From a bacterium (lineage in GTDB: Bacteria; Spirochaetota; UBA4802; UBA5550), in assembly GCA_024224995.1 (NCBI GenBank), contig JAAENB010000905.1, positions 1 to 21,371 on the forward strand: 21,371 bases of DNA, in the 5' to 3' direction. Made by a program: the position numbers and the translations under genes. Below the pieces are notes generated by a model, which had not been told where the DNA came from, did not search any database, and saw nothing but the letters and a program-made list of their open reading frames with translations. Positions 1 to 7,911 of the stretch are shown here, piece after piece (the first letter of the stretch is position 1; every line of letters begins with the position of its first letter).

Positions 1-53
1 AGTTTCTTCCGTATTTTTTCCCCGTTCGACGGGGTCCGCACTCTTAAGAAACT
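1..53. repeat. Hairpin repeat C, copy 1
   Basis: Terminal inverted repeat AGTTTCTT (1-8) and AAGAAACT (46-53) encloses a T-rich stretch and a tight hairpin, CCCCGT-TCG-ACGGGG, at about 20-34. The same outer parts recur at 189-264 around a different, longer hairpin. The sequence following the right arm (GAATTTTG) also resembles the second copy. The copy may extend to the left of the window. No gene is visible in 1-273. Confidence 0.6.
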
Positions 54-71
54 GAATTTTGCTTGTGCGCG

Positions 72-165
72 GGCCTGGAAGTAGTATGGGCTCTTTGGAT
101 TGCTCCGGAACTCGCTCCGCTCAAACAGTCCTCACAACCCAAAGAGCCCATACTACTTCCAGGCC
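72..165. repeat. Long hairpin element, type A, copy 1
   Basis: A perfect 27-bp inverted repeat (72-98 against 139-165) encloses a 40-nt core (99-138). The core matches 36 of 40 positions of the core at 10561-10600, while most of the arm sequence differs between the two copies. The arm starts near GGAAGTAG and ends CTTTGG, resembling the arms of the other three long hairpins in this window. It lies between the two C repeats, beyond the 3' end of the minus-strand lipoprotein gene. There is no T-run after the stem, so a simple intrinsic terminator is not obvious. Known family: none that I recognise. Confidence 0.8.
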
Positions 166-188
166 AGATGCAGCTCGCAATATTATTT

Positions 189-264
189 AGTTTCTGACCT
201 ATTTTTCCCGGCCATCCGGTCCCTGAGCGGAGCCGAAGGGCCGGGCCTACACTCTTAAGAAACT
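189..264. repeat. Hairpin repeat C, copy 2
   Basis: AGTTTCT (189-195) and AAGAAACT (257-264) frame a hairpin with stem CCCGGCC (207-213) and GGCCGGG (239-245). The loop carries CTGAGCGGAGCCGAAG (223-238), a palindrome-like motif. Its near reverse complement occurs at 4441-4456, and motifs of this general form are common in bacterial intergenic DNA. The outer parts match copy 1 at 1-53. The element starts ten bases beyond the stop codon of the minus-strand gene, so it may help end that transcript. Confidence 0.6.
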
Positions 265-273
265 TGATTTTGA

Positions 274-2067
274 TTACTCTACCCTCAGAAGATCTCCCGC
301 TCCTCCGCTATCCTTCTTCGGCGGTGCAGCCACCTGGAATTTCTGTATCATGTTTTTGATGCCAATGAGGAAGGAGCTGGAAAAGTTTGTTTTGATGAGC
401 AGTTTTCCATACCCCGTTGTTCCCTCAAGCCAGCGGCTAATGAGCAGGTAATCAAATTTTCGAATTGCCGCTTTGTGCTGTTCGGTGAGACTCCTGCTTA
501 CGGGCGGAAAATTATTCAGCGCCTTGAGCACCTCGTCCACTTTCACGTATAATACATCGGTTTTTCCTTTTAAGGCTTCGGCCAGTTTCTTATCTTTTAT
601 CGCCGTTAAAAATCCCGTTGACGGGTCTCCTTTTATTGCTTTTTCATACATAAACTTACCCATGGAAACAATAAGATTTTTGTCTTTTATGCCAACATAG
701 ATCTGGATAACTCCCAGAACATATACATAGGTATATACATTGGCGATCTCTCCCTGCCATATCTGTCCGGGCGGAAATGTCTGAAGCACCTTTCCTATAA
801 GCTCTTTCATTTTCGCTTCATCTTTCAGGTTCACCGTTAGCAGGGCATTATAGTTAAGCATATTGATCGTAGTTCCGTCAAATATACCGGCATTTAAATT
901 TCCGGCCAGGTTCCCTAAAAGGTCTTTTTCCAGATCAATACCAAATTGTTCTTTTATCATCTCCAGGTTCTGCCTGATCATTCCGGCTCTGAATTTTGGT
1001 GACGTAGAGAGCATATACTTAAAATATTCTTGAGCGTTTGCGGCAAAGGAGAATAACACTGCCGGATTATCCTTTATTGCCAGGATCTTTGTTTTGTCAT
1101 ATTCGGCTCCCTTTACCAGGTCAAGCCCCTTTGAGTTCTTTTTCATAGTATACACAACATCAAGTTCAAAATCTTTACTATCGAGATCAAGAGCAAGCCC
1201 TATTCCCCTGTAATCTTTGAGTACTGCTATGGAAGGGGTCTCACTCTGTAATTCCATGCCGCCGCCTAAAGCTGCCCTGCTCATTAAATTCTTGATGATA
1301 TCAAAATTTTTATCCGTGAACTCTTTCATATTCATGAACGCGAATATATTTTTTTTGCTGTTTATCTTTGATGCCACTTCCTTATATATTTGTGTTTCCG
1401 CCAGAACGGGCGCGGGTTTTACAGAAGGATCTCCCTCAGATGCCGGTCCCAGAAGCTTTTTCATAAAGGGTTTTGCATCGCCCGCGGGATTCATTCCGGC
1501 AAAAATATACCCGTCCTTCAGGGTGATATACAATATAATATCGCTTCCCTCTCTTTTTATCACCGTAAGTCCTTCTTCTTCACTTACTTGAAAAGATTCA
1601 TCCGTGCCCCGGAATACCTTGAGAACCCGTTCCAGTGCCTTTTGGCCGTCGGCTACTGAGGCGAACAATACCAGGTCAAAAACCGGTTCCGGTTCAGATC
1701 CCATTTCCCCAATACCAATATTTGCCATAAAAAAACCGGCTTCTTTTTGGGTATCAAACCCATTTGCCTGTAGTTCTGCCAATATAAAGGGATTAAAGCC
1801 GATCTTGTTTTTTAGCTCCGAAATATCTCCCAGGGGCTGTCCAAAGACTGAAGAACCCGTTACTGAAAAATTTTTATATATCGTGGCAATTGAAGAACTC
1901 TTTACCAGGAGAGCGGTTTCTCCCGGTATAATGCTCGCAATATCCGCTGCTCCCGACGGCGCCGTTTTCTTGACCTGCTTCTTGTCGGCACAACTGCTCA
2001 TGGTCAGTATTACCGGTAGTGCCAGCAGCACTATTGCCGCTAAAAATATTCTTCTATAAAAAAACAT
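274..2067 (-). CDS. Large lipoprotein of unknown function (DUF3352-like)
   Basis: This is a predicted secreted lipoprotein of 597 residues. The N-terminus has two arginines, a hydrophobic stretch (about 8-22) and a lipobox-like MSSC with Cys26, so it should be lipid-anchored in the envelope. The body starts near 45 with a phrase (IIPGETALLVK) reminiscent of DUF3352-type proteins, which bind no known ligand. This family assignment is weak. No catalytic motif is visible. A TTG three bases upstream (2068-2070) could also start translation. I chose ATG at 2067, with AGGAG nine bases before it on the minus strand; for TTG the spacing would be six. The gene is alone on its strand and divergent from the CotH gene at 2635. 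Confidence 0.85.
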   Translation of the reverse strand: MFFYRRIFLAAIVLLALPVILTMSSCADKKQVKKTAPSGAADIASIIPGETALLVKSSSIATIYKNFSVTGSSVFGQPLGDISELKNKIGFNPFILAELQANGFDTQKEAGFFMANIGIGEMGSEPEPVFDLVLFASVADGQKALERVLKVFRGTDESFQVSEEEGLTVIKREGSDIILYITLKDGYIFAGMNPAGDAKPFMKKLLGPASEGDPSVKPAPVLAETQIYKEVASKINSKKNIFAFMNMKEFTDKNFDIIKNLMSRAALGGGMELQSETPSIAVLKDYRGIGLALDLDSKDFELDVVYTMKKNSKGLDLVKGAEYDKTKILAIKDNPAVLFSFAANAQEYFKYMLSTSPKFRAGMIRQNLEMIKEQFGIDLEKDLLGNLAGNLNAGIFDGTTINMLNYNALLTVNLKDEAKMKELIGKVLQTFPPGQIWQGEIANVYTYVYVLGVIQIYVGIKDKNLIVSMGKFMYEKAIKGDPSTGFLTAIKDKKLAEALKGKTDVLYVKVDEVLKALNNFPPVSRSLTEQHKAAIRKFDYLLISRWLEGTTGYGKLLIKTNFSSSFLIGIKNMIQKFQVAAPPKKDSGGAGDLLRVE

Positions 2068-2134
2068 CAAAATTTGCTCCTCTTGTTTATTTCAGGGCTC
2101 AATCCCCCCGATCTTCAACTTTATATTTGGATAT

Positions 2135-2140
2135 ATTATA
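2135..2140 (-). promoter_or_regulatory. Possible -10 box for the minus-strand lipoprotein gene
   Basis: A perfect TATAAT on the minus strand lies about 68 bases upstream of the ATG, in AT-rich DNA. No good -35 hexamer is found at the usual 16-18 base spacing, so the call is weak. Confidence 0.3.
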
Positions 2141-2221
2141 AAGCAAGAATATTATTTAAATGTTCATTATCTGAATTGTATGTGCTCATTTTTCAGGGGG
2201 TGCAATTTACCGAATGTATCA

Positions 2222-2360
2222 GGGAATAAGCCCCTGCGGGATGCGGGCCCCTGCTTTCCGGAACAGGGACCACGGATGGTCCTGCCCTGGTGCAATCCAG
2301 GACGGATTTTCACCAGGGTGGAGGAAAGCAGGGGGCCGCATCCCGCGGGGGCTCATTCCC
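2222..2360 (+). repeat. Long hairpin element, type B, copy 1
   Basis: Arms 2222-2259 and 2323-2360 pair at 35 of 38 positions and enclose a 63-nt core (2260-2322). The core aligns without gaps to the reverse complement of the core at 15814-15876, with 46 of 63 identical. It contains its own hairpin, CCCTGGTG (2285-2292) with CACCAGGG (2311-2318), extended by AATCC/GGATT. The arm begins GGGAATAAG and ends CTTTCC, as in the other copies. It lies in the intergenic region between two divergent genes, upstream of the first CotH promoter region. No open frame across it has a credible ribosome site. Confidence 0.8.
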
Positions 2361-2402
2361 CGGCACGCCAACTCTAAATTTATCTAATTTTTTTATTTTT
2401 TT

Positions 2403-2432
2403 TGGCCGGTTTTGCCCGGATATATGTATTAC
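2403..2432 (+). promoter_or_regulatory. Putative promoter/operator P1 (TGKCCGGT-N14-TGTA motif)
   Basis: TGGCCGGT (2403-2410) is followed after 14 bases by TG and TATTAC (2427-2432), preceded by a T-rich tract. The same 30-bp arrangement occurs at 7849 and 12933. The downstream hexamer is a poor -10 on its own; the recurrence is the main evidence. If it drives the first CotH gene, the leader is about 200 nt and holds the hairpin at 2468-2532. Confidence 0.5.
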
Positions 2433-2467
2433 TATATAACGCGACTAGCGTTGCAAACTTTTTAAGC

Positions 2468-2532
2468 CGTGAAACGTGCCCTTTGTGCCTGCAAAAAGTG
2501 ATTATTAATCTCTTTTATGGGCACGTTTCACG
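2468..2532. repeat. Leader hairpin upstream of the first CotH gene
   Basis: Fourteen perfectly complementary bases, CGTGAAACGTGCCC (2468-2481) and its complement (2519-2532), enclose a 37-nt AT-rich loop. Both arms are flanked outside by TTGCAA (2451-2456 and 2539-2544 or nearby). A smaller hairpin, AACGC-GACTA-GCGTT, lies just upstream at 2438-2452. It resembles the long hairpins in form but lacks their GGAATAAG start and known cores. It could be a leader RNA structure or another repeat. Confidence 0.5.
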
Positions 2533-2634
2533 CAGGAGTTGCAAGAGTAAAAAAAATAGATCGTACACGGTAAGAGATTCAGGATTCCTCAATTCGCAAA
2601 TCATATATCATATATCTATAGACCGGAGGTTTTC

Positions 2635-4416
2635 ATGAACCTGTATAATAAAATACGCAGCCTTGACTATGTCAAACTGATTACAATGTTTTTTATCTTC
2701 CTCATCGTATCCCTGGTTCTCTCTTCTTTTGCCGGATGCGGCTCCAATGAAAACAGCTCAAACAGCACTTCTACCGAATATATTCCCCATATCGCCGTTA
2801 ATGAAATTGTTGCCAAAGACGCAAATAGCGGCAATGACTGGATAGAACTCTATATTAACGCCTCAGAAGCTGTCAATCTGGGTGAATACTCCCTGATTGA
2901 TGATGATGAAGACGGGGAAGCACAGGCTTTGCCGGATATTACCGTAAATCCGGGTGAATTTGTTATTATTTATGCCGCTGATGAGGACCCTGGCGACGGT
3001 TCCTATTATGTTCCTTTTAAATTGGGTTCCGATGACTCTGTTTCCCTGCTCCATAATGGTGAGGTGATCCACTCCCTTGACTGGGAAGACGGCGATGCCG
3101 CAAGCGGGTACAGTTACGGTCTGCTTACCGACGGCACCGGTGACGCTCAAAAACTCCTTCCTTCTATTGGTACAAACAACTTCGGTGTTTTTGCCGCGGA
3201 CAAAGTCGTGAAAGTTGAACTTGAACTGGCCGATTCCGCGTGGCAGGCCATTCTGGATGATCCCACTGCTGAAGAGTACCAGGAAGCCAATATCACCTTT
3301 GACGGGTATACGGTGAATACTGCTGCTGTCCGTACCAAGGGCAATTCAAGCCTCACTTCCGTTGCCAATTCCACTTCCGAACGGTACAGCCTTAAGGTTG
3401 ATTTGAATTATTATGTAGACGGGCAAGACCTCGTTGGCAACCAGAAACTCAATTTAAATAACGGCCATAATGATCCTTCTTTTATGCGCGAGTACCTTGC
3501 CTATGCTCTTATGAGAGGCATGGGGCTGCCTGCTCCCCGTACTGCCTTCGCGGACCTCTATATTAACGGGGATCACTTTGGGCTGTATACTGTTGTGGAA
3601 CAGGTGGATGATGAATTTGTTGAAAATAACTTTTCCGTTGATGACGGCGACCTGTATAAACCCGACGGCACCGGCAGTGACCTGGTTTACATCAGCGATG
3701 ATTTTAGCGACTATGATGGTATTGAACTGAAGACCAATGAAGATACCAGCGATTACAGCGCTTTTATTTCCTTTATCAATGAATTAAATTTCGGCAGTGA
3801 TTATGATTCGGTCCTCGATTCTGAGGCCTTTCTCAAGTACCTGGCCGTGAGTACCATCCTCACCAACCTGGACAGCTACCAGGGCGCTCTTGCTCATAAC
3901 TACTACCTCTATGAACAGGACGGTATTTTCACGGTCATTCCCTGGGATTTCAACGAGGCCTTTGGCACCTTTTGCATGAGCGGCTGCTCCGATGATGAAC
4001 TGCTCAATTTTCTCATTGACGAGCCAACCTCATCCACCTTAAGCGACAGGCCCCTGATCGATAAGATCTTAAGCAAATCCGCCAATGTTGCCGCGTATCA
4101 CGAATACCTCGAAGAATGTATCTCCGGTCCCTTTGCTCTTGCCTCCATGGAAACAAAGATTTCCGCTGCCGCGGATCTTATTCGTGATTATGTGTATAAC
4201 GATCCCACTAAATTTTTCACCACTGATGAGTTCGAATCGGCCATCTCCACTTCCTCAAATGTGGACGGCACCTTTGGACTTCTTTACTTTATTGAACAAC
4301 GTATTTCCAATGTCTCCGGCCAGCTCAACGGCTCTTCCTCTTCCAGCGGCGACGGGTCGGGCAGTTGTTCCGGCACCACTTCAGGTCCCGGGGGCGGAGG
4401 GGGGCCTCCTTTTTAA
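2635..4416 (+). CDS. CotH-kinase family lipoprotein with N-terminal lamin-tail domain
   Basis: A 593-residue lipoprotein, with lipobox FAGC at Cys35. Residues about 51-185 form a lamin-tail (LTD) domain: VNEIVAKD, DWIELY, PGEFVIIYA, FKLGSDDSVSL, GYSYG. Residues about 190-565 are a CotH-type domain: RTKGNSS, YSLK with Lys254 as the probable ATP-site lysine, LDSYQG with Asp413, HNYYLY and IPWDFNEAFG with Asp438. CotH proteins are atypical protein kinases, first studied as spore-coat kinases; the substrate here is unknown. The tail is Ser/Gly-rich and ends in GPPF. GGAGGT four bases before ATG supports the start. Paralogous to the gene at 5951. Export past the membrane raises the question of where ATP would come from. 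Confidence 0.92.
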   Translation: MNLYNKIRSLDYVKLITMFFIFLIVSLVLSSFAGCGSNENSSNSTSTEYIPHIAVNEIVAKDANSGNDWIELYINASEAVNLGEYSLIDDDEDGEAQALPDITVNPGEFVIIYAADEDPGDGSYYVPFKLGSDDSVSLLHNGEVIHSLDWEDGDAASGYSYGLLTDGTGDAQKLLPSIGTNNFGVFAADKVVKVELELADSAWQAILDDPTAEEYQEANITFDGYTVNTAAVRTKGNSSLTSVANSTSERYSLKVDLNYYVDGQDLVGNQKLNLNNGHNDPSFMREYLAYALMRGMGLPAPRTAFADLYINGDHFGLYTVVEQVDDEFVENNFSVDDGDLYKPDGTGSDLVYISDDFSDYDGIELKTNEDTSDYSAFISFINELNFGSDYDSVLDSEAFLKYLAVSTILTNLDSYQGALAHNYYLYEQDGIFTVIPWDFNEAFGTFCMSGCSDDELLNFLIDEPTSSTLSDRPLIDKILSKSANVAAYHEYLEECISGPFALASMETKISAAADLIRDYVYNDPTKFFTTDEFESAISTSSNVDGTFGLLYFIEQRISNVSGQLNGSSSSSGDGSGSCSGTTSGPGGGGGPPF

Positions 4417-4424
4417 GAGTTTAA

Positions 4425-4474
4425 AGTTTGAAGTTTCATACTTCGACTTCGCTCAGCACAAGAGTTTGAAGTTT
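4425..4474. repeat. Short direct repeat with CTTCGACTTCGCTCAG motif
   Basis: AGTTTGAAGTTT occurs twice (4425-4436 and 4463-4474) around CTTCGACTTCGCTCAG (4441-4456). The inner motif is the near reverse complement of 223-238. The whole lies between a stop codon (4416) and the next ribosome site. It looks like a dispersed intergenic repeat rather than a terminator, since no T-run follows. Confidence 0.5.
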
Positions 4475-4504
4475 AGAAAAATTATCTATAAGAGAGGTTT
4501 ACCC

Positions 4505-5845
4505 GTGAAAGTTTTTATACATATTTTATTTATGACAGTATTAGTGTTCGCTGCTGCGGGCTGCGGTTCGGATGAGAGCGGTTCAGATGACGGTTCTTCG
4601 GCCAGTGCTTCGGAGTGGCTGGTGATTAATGAAGTTGCGGCAGATGCTGCCGATGGCGGGAATGATTGGATTGAGCTCTTTGTTATTGATGATGACAGCG
4701 CTGAAGCTGTTGACCTGGGCGATTATTCTCTTTCCGATGAGAGCGGTGAAGTTTCCGCGCTCCCTGCTGTTTCGCTCAATCCCGGTGAATATCTTATTAT
4801 GTACGCTTCAGGTGATGCCGGTGACAGCGATTATTCCCTTTCATTTAAATTAGGTTCAAGTGACTCCGTTTCTCTTTTGTTTAACGGCTCCGCTACGGGT
4901 ACTTCCCTCTCCTGGGAAAAAGATGAGGCTGCCATTGGCTATAGTTACGGCCTCTTTCCCAACGGTTCCGGCTCCGCGCAATCACTTGCCCCTACTAAAG
5001 GCGCCGCGAACGAAGAGCTTCCCTCTTCCTCGTCCCTTATTATTAACGAGATCCTTGCTGCTGATGTTTCGGGAGGCAATGACTGGATTGAGCTCTATGC
5101 CTCGGAAGATACGGATCTCTCGAATTACTCCCTGGTTGATGAAGACGGTTCCGCCCAGAGCCTGCCGGAAATTTCAGTTTCCGCCGGCTCCTATACCGTG
5201 ATCTACGCTGCCGAAGATGATCCTGGCTCCTACTATGTTCCGTTTAAACTGGGCGGAAATGACGCGGTTACCCTTCTCTACAACGGTACCCGTATTGATT
5301 ACATGGACTGGGATTCAAATGACGCCACTGCCGGTTTCAGCTTTGGCTGCCTTCCCGACGCCAGCGGCGGCAATGGCACGCTCACTCCCACGCAGGGAGC
5401 CGTTAACGAATCCGTTCCCGACTCCTTCCTGGTTATAAACGAGATCGTATCCAACGCCTCCGGTGACGGCGACGACTGGTTTGAGCTCTATGTTAAATAC
5501 GACAACGAGGCCAGTACCACGGTTTCCATTAGCAATTATTCTATTATGGATGACAGCGGCGCCATTGTTGCCCTGTCCGATGTTATTACGGACGCAAGCA
5601 GCTTTTCATCGGGGGACTACATTCTCATCTACGCCACCGATACCGATCCGGGTTCCTATTATCTCTCTTCATTCAAGCTGGGCTCAAACGACAGCCTTAC
5701 CCTGCTCTACAACAGCGCCGGTGTTGACTTCCTTGAATGGGATTCCGGTGACGCGCCCGAAGATTACAGCTATGGACTGCTTCCCGATGGTTCCGGTGAC
5801 GCGGATACGCTCTCGCCTACTCCGGGGGCGGCGAATGCCGAATAG
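4505..5845 (+). CDS. Lipoprotein with three tandem lamin-tail domains
   Basis: I start this 446-residue protein at GTG 4505, because AGAGAGG lies seven bases upstream and the next residues form a lipoprotein signal peptide with lipobox AAGC at Cys20. The open frame extends upstream to 4085, but that part overlaps the CotH gene in another frame and has no signal. Three lamin-tail domains follow: about 38-170, 177-303 and 308-446. Each shows V/I-INE, DW(I/F)EL, a PG-Y-I-IYA segment, FKLG--D-(L/V) and a Y/F-S-(Y/F)G segment. LTDs are immunoglobulin-like folds, in bacteria often found on surface or secreted enzymes and taken to mediate binding. No CotH or other catalytic domain is present. It probably shares surface partners with the CotH proteins on either side. 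Confidence 0.88.
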   Translation: MKVFIHILFMTVLVFAAAGCGSDESGSDDGSSASASEWLVINEVAADAADGGNDWIELFVIDDDSAEAVDLGDYSLSDESGEVSALPAVSLNPGEYLIMYASGDAGDSDYSLSFKLGSSDSVSLLFNGSATGTSLSWEKDEAAIGYSYGLFPNGSGSAQSLAPTKGAANEELPSSSSLIINEILAADVSGGNDWIELYASEDTDLSNYSLVDEDGSAQSLPEISVSAGSYTVIYAAEDDPGSYYVPFKLGGNDAVTLLYNGTRIDYMDWDSNDATAGFSFGCLPDASGGNGTLTPTQGAVNESVPDSFLVINEIVSNASGDGDDWFELYVKYDNEASTTVSISNYSIMDDSGAIVALSDVITDASSFSSGDYILIYATDTDPGSYYLSSFKLGSNDSLTLLYNSAGVDFLEWDSGDAPEDYSYGLLPDGSGDADTLSPTPGAANAE

Positions 5846-5870
5846 GGATGTTTGTAGGGAAGAGTTTGTA

Positions 5871-5906
5871 ATTTGTAAGGGAGAGGCATGCCTCTCCCCT
5901 ACAAAT
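5871..5906. repeat. 36-bp near-perfect palindrome
   Basis: ATTTGTA, one mismatch, then the 20-bp perfect palindrome GGGAGAGGCATGCCTCTCCC (5879-5898), then the closing TACAAAT (5900-5906). It lies between the LTD lipoprotein and the second CotH gene. A-rich DNA follows rather than a T-run, so it is not a standard terminator in the plus direction. It resembles dispersed hairpin repeats known from many bacterial intergenic regions. Confidence 0.65.
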
Positions 5907-5950
5907 AAAAATACAACAAAAAAACAAGGAGAAAAATAAGGAGAAAGATC

Positions 5951-7684
5951 ATGAAAAAAACCACCCTTTTTACATTACTTATTTCTATCATATTTTTATT
6001 TTTTATAACCGCCTGCGGTTCAAGCGATAGCGGTTCACCAGGCGATGCCGGTTCCGCCGCTCTCATCATAAACGAGATCGTGGCTAAAGACGCCGACGGC
6101 GGCTATGACTGGATTGAACTCTACTCGTCGGGCTCGGCCGCGGTAGACCTGTCCGCGTACACGCTCCGGGACTCCGCCAATGATCCCGCGTCTTTCTCCG
6201 ACGCGACCCTGGCGCCCGGCGAATACCTTATCGTGTACGCCTCCGATGACGACCCGGGCGATAACTCCGCTTACGTTTCCTTTAAACTCGGTTCCCATGA
6301 CAGTGTTACCCTCCTGCAAAACGGAGAGTCTGTTGACTCCTTTGACTGGGACGACGGTGACGCGCCCGAAGGCTCCAGCTACGGCCGGCTGCCGGAGAAC
6401 AGCGAAAACATGGGTGAACTCTACCCCACTCCCGGCGCCGCCAATGCTGTTGCCGCAGAAATGTTCCCTTCGGACGAGGTAATTGAAGTACGCCTGGAAC
6501 TGAGCAATGCCGATTGGCAGGATATCCGGGCCAATCCCCTGGATGAAGAATTTCACCCGGGTACTATTGTTTATAACGGTATTACCGTTAACAATGTGGC
6601 CATCCGCACAAAAGGGAATTCAAGTCTCCGGAGCGTCGCCGAAGACCCGGACTCCGACCGGTACAGCCTCAAGATCGATTTTAATTATTATACCGATGGC
6701 CAGGATCTTATGGGATACCAAAAAATTGTCCTGAATAATAATTACATGGACCCTTCTTACCTGCGCGAAACTATCGCCTATAATCTTATGCGGGAAATGG
6801 GTCTGCCGGCGCCTCAAATCACCTTTGCCAACCTCTATATCAATGATGAACTCTTTGGCCTGTATACGGCGGTTGAAGCTATTGATGACGAATTCATTAA
6901 AGCCAATTTTGAGAACAGCGACGGCGACCTGTATAAACCGGACGGCCTCGGCTGTGACCTGTTATATGAAACCGGTAATGACAATTACTATTCCGGTCTC
7001 TGGGACTCCTGGATTGAATTAAATGAAGATACTACCGACCACGGCGCCATGCTTAACCTGGTCTATGAATTTAACTATGGCTCATCTTATGAGTCCGTCC
7101 TCGACATTGACTCCTTTCTCAGGTACCTGGCTGTAAGCACGGTCCTGGTTAATCTCGACAGTTACCAGGGCAGTTCCGGGCATAATTATTATATCTATGA
7201 ACCGGAAGACGGTGCTTTTCATATCCTTCCCTGGGATCTTAACATGGCATTTGGCACCTTTAGCAGCGGCTGTTCCCGCGATGAGCTTATCGCTTTTAAA
7301 ATTGACGAACCTACGGGCTGCGACCTTTGCGACAGGCCCTTAATCGAAAAGGTGCTTCAAAACGCCACATACCTGGCTGCCTATCACGGCTATATTGAAG
7401 ACCTGGTTGATGGCTCTTTCAGCCCCGCTGCCATGAAGGAAACCATTGAATCTTTTGCGGATCTGATTCGTGAACATGTCAATGCCGACCCTACTAAATT
7501 CTACTCCTTTGCTGAATTCGAACAATCCCTTTCAGAAGACGTGGGCTCCATAATCGGCCTGGAGGCTTTTGTTGACGAACGCTCCGCCAATCTCTCCGCC
7601 CAGCTCTCCGGCTCCGCCTCATCCTCCGGCGACGGCTCCGGCAACTGCAACTGCTCCTCCGGCGGACCCGGCCCCCCAAGGTAA
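5951..7684 (+). CDS. CotH-kinase family lipoprotein with N-terminal lamin-tail domain (paralogue)
   Basis: A 577-residue lipoprotein, lipobox ITAC at Cys22. It has the same architecture as the protein at 2635: one lamin-tail domain (about 38-167), then a CotH domain (about 172-555) with RTKGNSS, Lys241 in YSLKIDF, NLDSYQG with Asp403, HNYYIYE, and LPWDLNMAFG with Asp429. The two proteins match along their length, so this looks like a duplication. The Ser/Gly/Cys-rich C-terminus again contains SSSGDGSG and ends GPGPPR. AAGGAGA six bases before the ATG supports the start. The three lipoprotein genes 2635-7684 all run the same way with gaps of about 90-105 bases and may be one transcript. Kinase activity is inferred from family only. 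Confidence 0.92.
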   Translation: MKKTTLFTLLISIIFLFFITACGSSDSGSPGDAGSAALIINEIVAKDADGGYDWIELYSSGSAAVDLSAYTLRDSANDPASFSDATLAPGEYLIVYASDDDPGDNSAYVSFKLGSHDSVTLLQNGESVDSFDWDDGDAPEGSSYGRLPENSENMGELYPTPGAANAVAAEMFPSDEVIEVRLELSNADWQDIRANPLDEEFHPGTIVYNGITVNNVAIRTKGNSSLRSVAEDPDSDRYSLKIDFNYYTDGQDLMGYQKIVLNNNYMDPSYLRETIAYNLMREMGLPAPQITFANLYINDELFGLYTAVEAIDDEFIKANFENSDGDLYKPDGLGCDLLYETGNDNYYSGLWDSWIELNEDTTDHGAMLNLVYEFNYGSSYESVLDIDSFLRYLAVSTVLVNLDSYQGSSGHNYYIYEPEDGAFHILPWDLNMAFGTFSSGCSRDELIAFKIDEPTGCDLCDRPLIEKVLQNATYLAAYHGYIEDLVDGSFSPAAMKETIESFADLIREHVNADPTKFYSFAEFEQSLSEDVGSIIGLEAFVDERSANLSAQLSGSASSSGDGSGNCNCSSGGPGPPR

Positions 7685-7690
7685 GGCAGG

Positions 7691-7831
7691 GATCAGGGGC
7701 CAGAGGCCTGGGCTTCGAGCACCGGGCCTCTTTCCCCGGAAGCTTCTGCCGGTTCCCGGGTATGTTAACCGCAACTCCTCTAAACTTTTCACTTAACCAA
7801 TAACCTCCCCCTCTTTCCCTGACCCCTGAAC
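7691..7831. repeat. Intergenic inverted repeats after the second CotH gene
   Basis: This stretch between genes holds a 10-bp hairpin with one wobble pair, AGAGGCC (7702-7708) with GGCCTCT (7725-7731), loop around 7712-7721. An outer imperfect inverted repeat is built from TCAGGGGCCA (7693-7702) and TGACCCCTGA (7820-7829). A T-rich run (about 7834-7849) follows the outer arm. The whole could act as a terminator for the lipoprotein operon. Confidence 0.4.
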
Positions 7832-7848
7832 CCTTTTTTTCTTTTTTT

Positions 7849-7878
7849 TGTCCGGTTTCCCCTCCTCCGCTGTATAAT
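7849..7878 (+). promoter_or_regulatory. Putative promoter P2 (TGKCCGGT-N14-TGTA motif)
   Basis: TGTCCGGT (7849-7856), 14 bases, TG, then a perfect -10 TATAAT (7873-7878), preceded by a long T tract. The ATG of the DUF4956 gene is 33 bases downstream, so this is the most convincing of the three related sites. TTGTCC could serve as -35, but with a long 19-base spacer. Confidence 0.65.
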
Positions 7879-7911
7879 ATTATATACACAAAAAAAAACC
7901 TGAGGTTTAAC

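Noticed and set aside
72..165. Integron attC site or cassette array
   Set aside because: attC sites have conserved ends and a variable centre and are spaced between cassettes. Here the core is conserved and the arms vary, and there is no integrase.
1..264. CRISPR array
   Set aside because: There are several repeats, but they are inverted, of different types and lengths, without regular spacers or cas genes.
2180..2377. 65-codon open frame across hairpin B1
   Set aside because: It lies almost wholly on the inverted repeat, has no ribosome site, and its sequence is dictated by the hairpin.
4085..4504. Upstream extension of the triple lamin-tail protein
   Set aside because: This part overlaps the CotH coding region and an intergenic repeat. 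Starting at GTG 4505 gives a proper lipoprotein signal and ribosome site.
5871..5906. Intrinsic terminator at the 36-bp palindrome
   Set aside because: It is followed by A-rich, not T-rich, sequence in the direction of transcription.
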